This document shows, in pieces, positions 24,901 through 31,862 of a stretch of DNA of 43,152 nt. How positions within the stretch are numbered: position 1 is the first letter of the stretch; every line of letters begins with the position of its first letter. The position numbers and the translations under genes were made by a program. Origin of the DNA: Streptomyces antnestii (lineage in GTDB: Bacteria; Actinomycetota; Actinomycetes; Streptomycetales; Streptomycetaceae); the NCBI RefSeq assembly GCF_004005495.1, contig NZ_RZYA01000035.1, positions 1 through 43,152 of the forward strand. The letters are read 5' to 3'. The notes beneath the pieces are model-generated. The model was not told the origin of the DNA. It made no database searches and saw nothing but the letters and a program-made list of their open reading frames with translations.

Positions 24901-25247
24901 CCCACGAGCACGGCGGCCAGGCGCTGGGAGGAGCCGAGCCCGCGCGGGGCATGCCACGTACGGCCGCGAAGCTGGGCAGGGATCTCCCGCACCGTGCAAG
25001 CCGTGAATGTTGCCCAGCCGATCCAGGCGACGGCGATCAGGAGCAACAGGAAGGCGCCGCCGGTGTCCTGTCGGTCGATCAGGTGGGCCAGGTCGTCATG
25101 GCTGGTCGCCCAGACGACGGGGGTGGCCTTGATCAGCAGGAGGGGCAGGCCCACGATGGCGGTGGCCAGGACGACGAGGCTGGCGAGGGCGCGCAGCACC
25201 GCGGCGATGGTGCGGCCGGCGCCGGCGGGGGCTGCGTTGCGGGGCAT
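21930..25247 (-). CDS. Membrane LysM-BTAD transcriptional regulator
   Basis: A 1105-residue multidomain protein at the end of the Tad operon, starting one base after the TadG-like stop. Three membrane helices lie near the N-terminus (about 15-40, 63-84, 107-128). Two LysM modules follow (about 170-232, YTVREVRPAESLWSIAE, and about 248-312, VTVQPGGTLWGIAETE), then a long Pro/Ala/Thr linker, a fourth helix (about 442-465) and a cytoplasmic half ending in a winged-helix plus BTAD region (about 865-1100; WSKATLQSRISELRNRLG, ATWHRTAPRPDLTAARRTV). LysM binds peptidoglycan; BTAD proteins of the SARP type activate genes. The order suggests that wall contact is passed to DNA-bound output, but this is inference. 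The central region before the winged helix is unrecognised. Confidence 0.8.
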   Translation of the reverse strand: MPRNAAPAGAGRTIAAVLRALASLVVLATAIVGLPLLLIKATPVVWATSHDDLAHLIDRQDTGGAFLLLLIAVAWIGWATFTACTVREIPAQLRGRTWHAPRGLGSSQRLAAVLVGSILVLLPTGTALATPATATPAATATHVPAQAPHAPEPRAQAQPATTVAADDASPHYTVREVRPAESLWSIAERELGDGERWRDIAALNDGRTMADGSVFHASTFLQPGWQLRMPDDANAAGANAPAAQGEGAQSVTVQPGGTLWGIAETEMGDGAKYHEIFEANKGATQPGGTTLTDPDDIRPGLKLDIPQPPTPHAPAEKAKPHPTTPAGPDESAGAGSGAGEGAGAGEGSGAGETRPAPHESGQKTKAPSAPAQTPEHKKPEGEDRGEQLPAAPHTAAPQKPTAVPSASAQPSKDAPTAPASTPQDDTTSSEDTAPSPVGLREGAGIGMLLAGSLVAAVGIKRLLQRRRRQPGETIAMAAQPTPLEQVLEASAEPGSVELLDTALRTLNHHAQQEGRALPAIRGARITHRTLELLLDADTEAEAGPIRPFVEHKYAPHCWSLDRTQELLDHDQARATAAPYPGLTTIGTDPDGNHLLLNLPAAQVLLLDGDIEAVRDTARALALEAATSTWSDRADILTIGLGTELPTQLPQGRLRAVPHLRAAQRDLGELLLEHHQSADEDGTVPLPWMLICAAEAAAGDAQHLADALTAARHLPLALVLPAHDAQQAFPHAERLAVGSPEPVRSDLLDTDVLVQSMTDSEYEDLVGVLATAEEPARPAEGPWQLVPAVTLDKRGHSPASPSAVPDAPFAALTAPTPLRVMPPPQPADTATHAPATTRSTEPVPALAEPALAEADDDQVPEAVELHAPDIQVLGPVTVAGIEASGHGFKLALLAALLYFKPGISSDTACEAMDPRKPWSKATLQSRISELRNRLGTDADGSPFLPRDRSGTYRLSPKARCDWTRFTQLAERGLAKGPEAGIADLEAALDLVRGRPFGGADLAWAAARIQEMLVRITDVAHTLATWHRTAPRPDLTAARRTVTRGLDIDDSAEILYQDWMLIEDQAGNRAGVSAAYETLRGINQRLEIGMESETEKVFDTIMSRTAS

Positions 25248-25248
25248 G

Positions 25249-25704
25249 TCAGGGTCCTTCGGGTGCGGTGATGCCGTGCAGGAGGGTGGCCTGCCCGTGC
25301 CCGGTCACGGCCATGGAGCCGATCCCGGCGACGGACAGGAACTTCGTGGCGTAGGCGTCGTGGGTGGTGACGGTGAGGGTCTTGCCGTCGGCGGACACCG
25401 TGGCGGTGCCCGTAGTGCCGGCGGAGCGCAAGTAGGCATGGGCGGCGGCCCGGGCGGCTTGGGGTTCGACGGAGAGGGCCTTGCCCGGCACCGCCTCGGC
25501 GGGGTCGATGGCCTGGCCGCCGGCCCGGGCGGCTTCGGTGGCGATGAAGTCGGCGCGTTCGGTGGCGCGCAGCTTGCCGCCGCCGTCCACGGCCAGGCCG
25601 ATGATGCCCAGCAGCGCCAGCACACAGACCGCCACGAACACGGTGACACCGCCCCGCTCGTCGTCGAGGGCCTCCACCTGGGCGGGGACCTGCTGGTGTC
25701 GCAT
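25249..25704 (-). CDS. TadG-like pilus assembly protein
   Basis: A 151-residue protein with one N-terminal hydrophobic helix after DDERG (GVTVFVAVCVLALLGIIGLAVDGGGKLRATERAD), the pattern of actinobacterial TadG/TadE-like minor pseudopilins. The Gly-hydrophobic junction resembles a prepilin cleavage site, but position +5 is Phe, not Glu. The C-terminal domain is a compact mixed fold with a repeated Ala-rich helix and beta strands. It follows the TadE-like gene by two bases and directly precedes the LysM-BTAD regulator. Confidence 0.7.
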   Translation of the reverse strand: MRHQQVPAQVEALDDERGGVTVFVAVCVLALLGIIGLAVDGGGKLRATERADFIATEAARAGGQAIDPAEAVPGKALSVEPQAARAAAHAYLRSAGTTGTATVSADGKTLTVTTHDAYATKFLSVAGIGSMAVTGHGQATLLHGITAPEGP

Positions 25705-25706
25705 CG

Positions 25707-26159
25707 TCAGTCGCCCTTCTGCCGGTACTGGTCCACAACCGACGTGGCGGTCGACTCCATGGTTCGCGAGCCGGGAGCGCCGGGCAGCAGCAGGTCCGAC
25801 AGGTCGACGGTGCAGCGCACCGTCGCGGACACCGTGGCCACCTGTCCGATGGGCACGGACAGGCCCGAGGTGTTGATGGTGACGCTGCTGCTCGCACAGG
25901 TGATGCCCTGATCGGCGAGGGACTCGGTGGCAGCCGCTCGGGCGGCTTCTTGGGCGGCGGCGGCCGTGCGGTGAATGGATGCCTCACGGGCCGCGTCCTG
26001 CGCGGCGGCGTCGACCTTCGAGCCGGACATGACCAGCCGCCCGCCGGCGATGGCCAGGCACAGGAAGACGAGCAGGGAGGGCAGGACGATGGCGGCCTCG
26101 AGGGCCGCGCTGCCCCGGTCCCGTGGCGCTGACCGGACCCTGGAAATCAGTGAGTTCAC
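25707..26159 (-). CDS. TadE-like minor pseudopilin (Glu+5 type)
   Basis: A 150-residue protein. GTG 26159 overlaps the stop of the preceding gene as GTGA, which decides the start over an in-frame upstream codon. After RDRG comes SAALEAAIVLPSLLVFLCLA, so Glu is at +5 from the Gly, as in type IV prepilins and TadE. A helix with many Ala residues follows, then a beta-rich part with two Cys residues (ITCASSS, VRCTVDL) that may pair outside the membrane. It is likely a minor pseudopilin of the Tad pilus. Confidence 0.75.
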   Translation of the reverse strand: MNSLISRVRSAPRDRGSAALEAAIVLPSLLVFLCLAIAGGRLVMSGSKVDAAAQDAAREASIHRTAAAAQEAARAAATESLADQGITCASSSVTINTSGLSVPIGQVATVSATVRCTVDLSDLLLPGAPGSRTMESTATSVVDQYRQKGD

Positions 26160-26590
26160 GGTGCCCCCGGCGTCGTCCAACGCTCACGCGTTCCCGACGC
26201 CGACTGCGTGATCCGCAGGCCGGGCACGCCCGGCAGCATCGACTGGGCTATCCCGGACACCTCGATACGCACACGCTGTGCGCCGCTGCCTGCGGTGGAC
26301 ACGCTGGACGACATCAGGCTGTCGCCGGCGGTGCGATCCAGGACGTCACGGGCGCGTGCCGCGCCTTCTTCGGGTCCTGCCTGATAGGAGCGGGCCGCGC
26401 TGAGTCCCTCCCGGGCGGCGGTGAGGGCGATTTCCCGGGCGTAGTACCACATCGACGCCTGGATGACCGCGACGGTGAGCAGCAGGACGAACGGAAAGAC
26501 GATGGCCATCTGAATGCTGGTGTCGCCCCGGTCGTCCTGGAACCGTCGCCCGTTCCACCAGGCTGTCAGCCGTGCCCGGGAAAGCATCAT
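26156..26590 (-). CDS. TadE-like minor pseudopilin
   Basis: A 144-residue protein, ATG 26590 sharing its A with the stop of the pilin-like gene (TGATG). DDRG is followed by DTSIQMAIVFPFVLLLTVAVIQASMWYYARE, the typical TadE membrane helix, here with Gln instead of Glu at +5. The C-terminal part (RVRIEVSGIAQSMLPGVPG) matches the end of other TadE-like proteins. It should be anchored in the membrane and join the pilus assembly platform or its tip. Confidence 0.75.
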   Translation of the reverse strand: MMLSRARLTAWWNGRRFQDDRGDTSIQMAIVFPFVLLLTVAVIQASMWYYAREIALTAAREGLSAARSYQAGPEEGAARARDVLDRTAGDSLMSSSVSTAGSGAQRVRIEVSGIAQSMLPGVPGLRITQSASGTRERWTTPGAP

Positions 26591-26811
26591 CAGATGCCGG
26601 CCAGCTTGCCGTTGTACTTCGAGATGACCAGGGCGATGGTCCCGGCGATCAGCAGAGCGCCGGTGATGGAGGCCACCCAGATGATGACGGTGGTGATGCT
26701 GATGTCGCCGCGGTCGGGGCGCTTGGCCGCCTCTTCCAGACGGGTCTGCAGCCACTGGAGGCGGCCGGCGAGGCGGGAGTAGTAACGGGCGGTGTGCTTC
26801 ACGGTATTCAC
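26590..26811 (-). CDS. Small pilin-like membrane protein (73 aa)
   Basis: GTG 26811 overlaps the stop of the 44-codon gene in GTGA, which supports this start over the GTG nine bases downstream. A basic, helical leader (about 1-34, RYYSRLAGRLQWLQTRLEEAAK) ends in PDRG, followed by DISITTVIIWVASITG and more hydrophobic residues to the C-terminus. If cut after Gly35 the mature part would be 38 residues, the size of Flp-type pilins, but +5 is Thr. It is either the Flp-like major subunit or an assembly factor. Position between TadC and TadE genes fits both. Confidence 0.6.
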   Translation of the reverse strand: MNTVKHTARYYSRLAGRLQWLQTRLEEAAKRPDRGDISITTVIIWVASITGALLIAGTIALVISKYNGKLAGI

Positions 26812-26942
26812 GCTCCAGAGAGGTGGAAGGGGTCGGCGATCGTGACCACGATGGTGATGGTCACCGCGATGGCGATGACGATGGCCCACACGACGATGAA
26901 CTCGAGCGGGATGGAACCGCCCTGAGGCTGCTTGTCATTCAC
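26808..26942 (-). CDS. Tiny prepilin-like protein (44 aa)
   Basis: A 44-codon gene between TadC and the 73-residue protein. GTG 26942 has GGAG ten bases upstream, and the TGA stop overlaps the next start in GTGA, so it is translated in chain with its neighbours. The product starts MNDKQPQGG and continues SIPLEFIVVWAIVIAIAV, ending in a short polar tail. Gly9 followed by Ser and Glu at +5 is the classical prepilin cleavage and alignment motif. Cleavage would leave 35 residues, mostly one helix. I read it as a candidate Flp-type pilin; a plain small membrane protein cannot be excluded. Confidence 0.6.
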   Translation of the reverse strand: MNDKQPQGGSIPLEFIVVWAIVIAIAVTITIVVTIADPFHLSGA

Positions 26943-26962
26943 GGGGATCTCACTCCGGCGAG

Positions 26963-27847
26963 TCACGAGGACAGCATGCGGATCACTGCGGGGAAGGCCA
27001 TCAGCAGCATCACCTGCACCGCGAGGAGCGCGCCGGGGGCGGTCATCTTCTCGCTGGCGGTGTTCGCCTCGGCGGCCTGTGCGGCAAGGAGTTCGGAGTT
27101 CAGGGCGGCGCTGCGGGCGCGCAGCGCTTTGTAGACGGCGGCGCCGTCGGTGTCCGAACCCCGCATGATGTCCGCGATGTCGCCCAGGACGGGCAGGTCG
27201 TACTCGTCCTTGAGGTCGGTGAGGGCCTGCCAGGACGGGATCTTCTCCAGGCGGGCGCGCATCAGGGCGCCCTGGACGTAGACGAAGGGCCAGCCGCGGC
27301 CGACCTCAGCGGCCTTTTCCAGCGCGGTGGCGGTGCCGGCGTCGGCTTTCCGCTTGAGGGCCACGAGGTCGAGGTAGGCAGACATGGCGTGGGCGAACTC
27401 TTCGCGTGCGCGTTTGGCCTGGTCACGCACCGACAGGTCTGGGGTGATCCACAGCAGTGCGGCCGCGGCCAGGCCGACGGCGGCGGGCACGTAGAACGGT
27501 ACGGAGATCCCGGCCAGGATCCACGGGACGGACGCGAGGACCGGACACAGCAGGCCCAGCGCGGCGAGCAGCGTTTTGATCAGGAGGAAGCGGCCCGGGC
27601 CCTGGCCGAGCAGTGCCAGGTTCTGTGTGGGGATCCGCACGCCCGGCAGGCGGCCGATGCGGGCCAGCAGCCATCGCCCCCACACTTCCTCGCGGTCCAG
27701 GACCGGCTCGGCGACGGTGAAACCGAATGGCTCGGTGCGCTGCAGGGCGGCCGCCAGGGCTGGCTGCGGGCGCAGCAGTTCACGGGTCAGCAGTGCGACG
27801 CCCGCGCCGACGGCGCCGCCGGCCAGGACCATGGGTGTCAGGTTCAC
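26963..27847 (-). CDS. tadC: TadC-like inner membrane platform protein
   Basis: A 294-residue T2SS-F-domain protein. It starts in ATGA overlap with tadB. There are hydrophobic helices at the N-terminus (about 6-22), two in the middle (about 90-112 and 118-136) and one at the end (about 272-290, LLAVQVMLLMAFPAVIRML). The cytoplasmic helical domain (about 140-270) includes AREEFAHAMSAYLDLVALKRKAD, typical of the actinobacterial TadC group. With TadB it forms the membrane base on which the TadA ATPase works. Confidence 0.85.
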   Translation of the reverse strand: MNLTPMVLAGGAVGAGVALLTRELLRPQPALAAALQRTEPFGFTVAEPVLDREEVWGRWLLARIGRLPGVRIPTQNLALLGQGPGRFLLIKTLLAALGLLCPVLASVPWILAGISVPFYVPAAVGLAAAALLWITPDLSVRDQAKRAREEFAHAMSAYLDLVALKRKADAGTATALEKAAEVGRGWPFVYVQGALMRARLEKIPSWQALTDLKDEYDLPVLGDIADIMRGSDTDGAAVYKALRARSAALNSELLAAQAAEANTASEKMTAPGALLAVQVMLLMAFPAVIRMLSS

Positions 27848-28782
27848 CGGATTGCCTTCTCGGGCTCGAGTGCCGCAGCCACGGAGGGCAGGCGGACCGT
27901 GCTGGTGGGATTGACAGCCAGGAAGCGCGGGATGCGCCGGTAGTGGGCCAGATGCCGCATCAGGACGAGCGTGGCGATGAACCCGGCCGTCAGCAGCGCC
28001 AGCACCAGCTGTCCGACCAGCGTCGCGTAGGGGGCCGTGTAGGACGGCACGAAGAACCCGGCCACGATCACGCCGACGGTGATGAGCGTCATCCAGCGCA
28101 CGGTGGTGCGCGGTTTGGCCCGGTCGGCCTCGGTGTTGCGCTTCTTGGCGACCTCTTCCCGCACGCTCGCGGCGAGTTCCTCGAGGGCTGCGGCCAGGCC
28201 GTCGCCGCGGGCTGCGGCCGCCAGGATGAGCGCGGCGACAATCTTGTCGGCCGTGACATCGTCGAGTTCGTCACCGAACGCGCGCAGCGCCTCTTCCGGC
28301 CGCCAGCCCATCCGCAGCCGGTCGGACAGCGTCGTGACCTGCTCGCTGATTTCCTCCGGCGGCGTCTTCCGGCTGGAGATCATTGCCTGTTCCAGGCCCA
28401 TGCCCAGCCTGAGTAGTCCGGCCAGGCGCTGGGTCCACTCGCTCAGTGCCTCCAGCTGCCCGATGCGGACCTTCGTCGCCTCGTCCGGCGAAAGCAGCCA
28501 GGGCACCCCGACCACCGCCACGCCGATCAGGCCACCGGCCACGAAGTTTCCACTGACCAGCCAGATCCCCAGCCACAGCACCACCGCGGCCGCGCCACGG
28601 GTACGGCGCCGCATCCGCAGCTCGGTGGAGTCGGCCTGTCCGCCGAGTACGGACCGCCACCGTCGCCAGCCGGCCAGCTTCGGCGCTGTCTTCGGCGCGG
28701 TCGTGCCGACGATGCCGGCCGTGAGGACGGCCAGCCCGCCCATCACGGCCATGCCGCTGAGTACCGCCCACAGCAGCGTCAT
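27844..28782 (-). CDS. tadB: TadB-like inner membrane platform protein
   Basis: A 312-residue T2SS-F-domain protein. ATG 28782 overlaps the tadA stop in ATGA and gives a product beginning directly with a hydrophobic helix (LLWAVLSGMAVMGGLAVL). Further helices lie near 85-115 and at the C-terminal third (VGVIVAGFFVPSY, LVLALLTAGFIATLVLM). The F domain in between has SEWTQRLAGLLRLGMGLEQA, EEALRAFGDELDD and LEELAASVREEVAKKRNTEA. It overlaps tadC as well, so tadA-B-C are translationally coupled. Confidence 0.87.
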   Translation of the reverse strand: MTLLWAVLSGMAVMGGLAVLTAGIVGTTAPKTAPKLAGWRRWRSVLGGQADSTELRMRRRTRGAAAVVLWLGIWLVSGNFVAGGLIGVAVVGVPWLLSPDEATKVRIGQLEALSEWTQRLAGLLRLGMGLEQAMISSRKTPPEEISEQVTTLSDRLRMGWRPEEALRAFGDELDDVTADKIVAALILAAAARGDGLAAALEELAASVREEVAKKRNTEADRAKPRTTVRWMTLITVGVIVAGFFVPSYTAPYATLVGQLVLALLTAGFIATLVLMRHLAHYRRIPRFLAVNPTSTVRLPSVAAALEPEKAIR

Positions 28783-30320
28783 GTGCCGCTCACCACCTTC
28801 AGCGGCAGCGGCTGCTGCCAGGCGCCGTAGGTGTGCAGGAGCAGCTCGGAGTCGAACCCGACGCGGCGGAGGTCGTCGATGCACTCCGGGTGCGTCCCCG
28901 TGGGCACGCCCCGTTCCTCATCGAAGGCTTTCCCCGGTGCGAAGATGTCGTTGGTGGCGGGGCGGCCGGATTCGCCGACACCCGTGATCTCCACGATGTG
29001 GGAGACGAACCGGTGGCGCCGCCCACCGATCTTCGTCTCGTCAATCATGGAGACGAACACGATGAAGTCGAGGCCGTTGGCGATCTGCCGGTAGGCGTTG
29101 GCCTCGGACAGGTTGCTCTGCGCGAGCGCGTACAACTCAGCGATCCGGTCGAAGACCACGTTGGGACGACGCGCGTGGATGGTGCACAGGTTGCCGCCGG
29201 CGCCGTTCGACATCGCCTGCAGCATCGCGACGACCTCGGAGCCGCGGACCTCGCCGACCACCATCCGCTCCAGCGACATGCGCAGTGCGGGGTGTAGAAG
29301 GTCGAGGAGGGTGACCTCGCCGGCCCCGCGCCCGTTCGCGCCCGTCTCACCGTTGGACTCGCGGGCCACCAGGGACAGGGCCTGGGTGTGGTAGCCGTTG
29401 GAATGCGCGAACAGTTCGTCCTCGGTCTGGATGGTGGCGAACCGCTCGTCGGGGCCGAATTCCTTGAGGAGCGCCCGCATCAGACTCGTCTTGCCGGCCT
29501 TCTGCTTCCCGGCGATGATCACGTTCTTCTCGGCCTTCACACAGGCGCGCAGGAACTCGGCCAGGATCGGGTCGATGGCGCCCAGCTCGACCATGCCGTC
29601 CAGGTCCGCGTTCTTGACTCGGTGCCGGCGGATCACTGCATACGTGGTCGGGGACACCGCCGTGATCGCCTGCAGCCGGGACCCGTCGGCCATGGACAGC
29701 GCGAGGAGCGGGTTCGCCGTGGAAATGGTCCGCTCGCTGTGCCCGGACTCGCGGGCCAGCTCACGCAGGAGCTCCAGGAGCTCCTCCTCCGAGTCGGCGA
29801 TCGGACCGACCCGGCGGCGCTGCCCGTCGCCGTAGTCGAGCCACACGTCGGCGGGCCCGTTGATGAAGATGTCCTCCACTCGCGGATCGTCCAGGTAGGG
29901 CTGCAGGCGCCCGGCGCGGAACAGCAGGTCGTACACCGCACGACGCAAAGCGTCGTCTTCGGCCGCGGTGGGGCTCACCCCGGTGTTGGCGGCTTCGGCG
30001 CTCGACCACAGGGCCACGGCCTCGTTGATCCAGTCCAGGCAGCGCTGTTCCTCGCTGGCCCGGTCAAGGGTCGGCTCGGACTTCAGGAGCTCCTCGCGAC
30101 GCTTGGAGACCTGGGACTTGATGTGCTGGGCCACCTGGTGATTGACGGTGACCTGCGGCAGCTCGGCGCCCAGGGCCGATGCGCTCGACACGGACGCGGG
30201 TGCAGGTGGGGGAGTAGGGACAGTGCCGTTCACCTGGTTCTGCCAACGCGACGCAAAGGAAGGGCCGCCCCCGCTCGCCGGGCGCACCGTCGGGTCGGCG
30301 TGGACGGGCTTACCCCGCAT
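28779..30320 (-). CDS. tadA: TadA/CpaF-type secretion ATPase
   Basis: A 513-residue ATPase of the VirB11/GspE superfamily. ATG 30320 has GGAGG six bases upstream and overlaps the preceding gene by 11 bases. After a Pro-rich start comes the N-terminal domain (VEDIFINGPADVWLDYG), Walker A GKQKAGKT at 271-278, an Asp-box region (FATIQTEDELF), Walker B with Glu357 in MVVGEVRGSE, and the His box CTIHA. It should power assembly of the Flp-type pilus. Because no other VirB11-like protein is encoded here, it could also serve the adjoining T4SS; that is inference. Confidence 0.9.
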   Translation of the reverse strand: MRGKPVHADPTVRPASGGGPSFASRWQNQVNGTVPTPPPAPASVSSASALGAELPQVTVNHQVAQHIKSQVSKRREELLKSEPTLDRASEEQRCLDWINEAVALWSSAEAANTGVSPTAAEDDALRRAVYDLLFRAGRLQPYLDDPRVEDIFINGPADVWLDYGDGQRRRVGPIADSEEELLELLRELARESGHSERTISTANPLLALSMADGSRLQAITAVSPTTYAVIRRHRVKNADLDGMVELGAIDPILAEFLRACVKAEKNVIIAGKQKAGKTSLMRALLKEFGPDERFATIQTEDELFAHSNGYHTQALSLVARESNGETGANGRGAGEVTLLDLLHPALRMSLERMVVGEVRGSEVVAMLQAMSNGAGGNLCTIHARRPNVVFDRIAELYALAQSNLSEANAYRQIANGLDFIVFVSMIDETKIGGRRHRFVSHIVEITGVGESGRPATNDIFAPGKAFDEERGVPTGTHPECIDDLRRVGFDSELLLHTYGAWQQPLPLKVVSGT

Positions 30321-31140
30321 AACCCACCTCCCCACCCGCCGGCCCGGCGGAGCGCGGAGCGAGCCGTGCCCGGCGCATCGCGGCGCGCTGCTCCAAGACC
30401 GTGCACGCCGAGCGGGCCGCCTTCATCAGCGGCGACTTGGTGAAGTGACGCGGCTGCTCCGCCCCGTCCGACAAGACCCGCGCCTCACGCGGAACGAACG
30501 GCAAGGTCGCAACGACCGGGGCGCGCAGCACCCGCTGCACCTCCCCGGCCGGATACGGGCCTTCGTCGATCATCAACACCCCGACGTTGCCGATCCGTTC
30601 CTCCAGTGCCTCGATACGCACCTGTGCCGCCTGAAGCGACCGCACCGTGTTGCGCACGACGACGATCAGCGCGTCCGCGCGCTGCGCCAGCACCGCCGAC
30701 GACCCGAACGCGCCGTTGCGGCCCAGGTCGATCAGCACGTCGTGACCGTCGACCGGCTGCTCACCGATCCCCGTGAACAACTGCGACATCGCGTCCCAGG
30801 CCGGGCCGAGCCCGGCCGCCTGGGCCGGATCCGTCACGCCAGGCAGCACAAGACGGTTGTGCGGCGACTCCTTGCCCTCCTCGCCGCTGACATCGATCAA
30901 CTGACGCCAGAACGCCTCGACCAGCTCGCCCTTACGGGAGGCCACCGACAGATTCCGCAGCCCGTACCGATCCCCGACACTTCCCTGCAGCAACCCGTAC
31001 AGGACGGCGCTGCCGTCCGGATCGCACTCCGCGAGCACCATCCGCCGGCCAGGCTGCAAAGGCCAGGACAGCAGCAGCGCGAGCGCGCTCGTCGTCACTC
31101 CCGGCGCTCCACTGCAGCCCGCCAGCGCAATCACGCTCAT
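30310..31140 (-). CDS. CpaE/TadZ-like ParA-superfamily protein
   Basis: A 276-residue MinD/ParA-like protein, ATG 31140 overlapping the cpaB stop in ATGA. The first strand and loop read MSVIALAGCSGAPGVTTS, where the canonical deviant Walker A (KGGxGKTT) has lost both lysines, as happens in several actinobacterial homologues. VLAECDPDGSAV replaces the usual switch region and HDVLIDLGRNG the Walker B strand. Such proteins place pilus machines at the cell pole. ATP binding may be weak or absent. Its position between cpaB and tadA is the usual Tad order. Confidence 0.75.
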   Translation of the reverse strand: MSVIALAGCSGAPGVTTSALALLLSWPLQPGRRMVLAECDPDGSAVLYGLLQGSVGDRYGLRNLSVASRKGELVEAFWRQLIDVSGEEGKESPHNRLVLPGVTDPAQAAGLGPAWDAMSQLFTGIGEQPVDGHDVLIDLGRNGAFGSSAVLAQRADALIVVVRNTVRSLQAAQVRIEALEERIGNVGVLMIDEGPYPAGEVQRVLRAPVVATLPFVPREARVLSDGAEQPRHFTKSPLMKAARSACTVLEQRAAMRRARLAPRSAGPAGGEVGYAG

Positions 31141-31847
31141 CAGCTGCCACCCGGCGCATCGAGCACGAGCCGCACATTGCCCGACGACACCCATGAGGCC
31201 ACCCGAGGACCGTCGGAGGCCGCCGTCGCGACATCGACCACCACCACACCCGTTCCCGGGGCCGCAGCGCCAGCCTTCACCACCCGGGCCGCAACCGACT
31301 CCGGCGTCTGCTCCCGAGCGCCCGTAGTCGTGTCCTCGCCCTGGGCGGGGACATGCACCAGGCGCACCTTCTGCCCAGGAGCCAGGGCAGTGGCCGGGAC
31401 CTGCTCGGGCTTGAGCCCGACCGGAACCAACTGCTCGTTGGGCCTGATCAGCTGGCGGGACGTCACCTGCGAAGGGGCAAGCAGCGATCCCGGGCGCAGC
31501 TCCACCGCGGCCCGCTTGCCGACCACCGAATCCAGGTCGTCCGCGCTCACGGCCTTGACCGCCGGATCCAGGGCGACAGAGGCGCGCCCCAGATCGGCCT
31601 CCGTGACCACGTCACCTACCTGGACGTCGCGGGTCACGGTGACGACCTGAGTGCGATGCCCGGCCTGCAAGACCAGCACCACAACTCCGGCCCCTCCCGC
31701 GGCGATCAGCGCCAGAGACAGGGCGATCAGCCCCGGCCGGCGCCGGCGCGCCGAGACCCGCGGCGGAGCCACCGGCCCGGAGGGCTGCCCCGGAGCAGGG
31801 ATACCGCCCACAGGCACGGCGCGCTGCTGTGTCTTGCTCACTTTCAT
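31140..31847 (-). CDS. CpaB/RcpC-like SAF-domain protein
   Basis: A 235-residue protein with a basic, Pro-rich cytoplasmic start, one membrane helix (about 41-62, LIALSLALIAAGGAGVVVLVL) and a SAF domain (about 68-130, VTRDVQVGDVVTEADLGRASVAL and RPGSLLAPSQV). ATG 31847 stands directly behind AAAGGG, so GTG 31841, two codons later, may be the real start. CpaB-like proteins bind the wall or guide the pilus through it. It is translated in chain with the CpaE-like gene. Confidence 0.8.
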   Translation of the reverse strand: MKVSKTQQRAVPVGGIPAPGQPSGPVAPPRVSARRRRPGLIALSLALIAAGGAGVVVLVLQAGHRTQVVTVTRDVQVGDVVTEADLGRASVALDPAVKAVSADDLDSVVGKRAAVELRPGSLLAPSQVTSRQLIRPNEQLVPVGLKPEQVPATALAPGQKVRLVHVPAQGEDTTTGAREQTPESVAARVVKAGAAAPGTGVVVVDVATAASDGPRVASWVSSGNVRLVLDAPGGS

Positions 31848-31862
31848 CCCTTTCGGAAGGGG

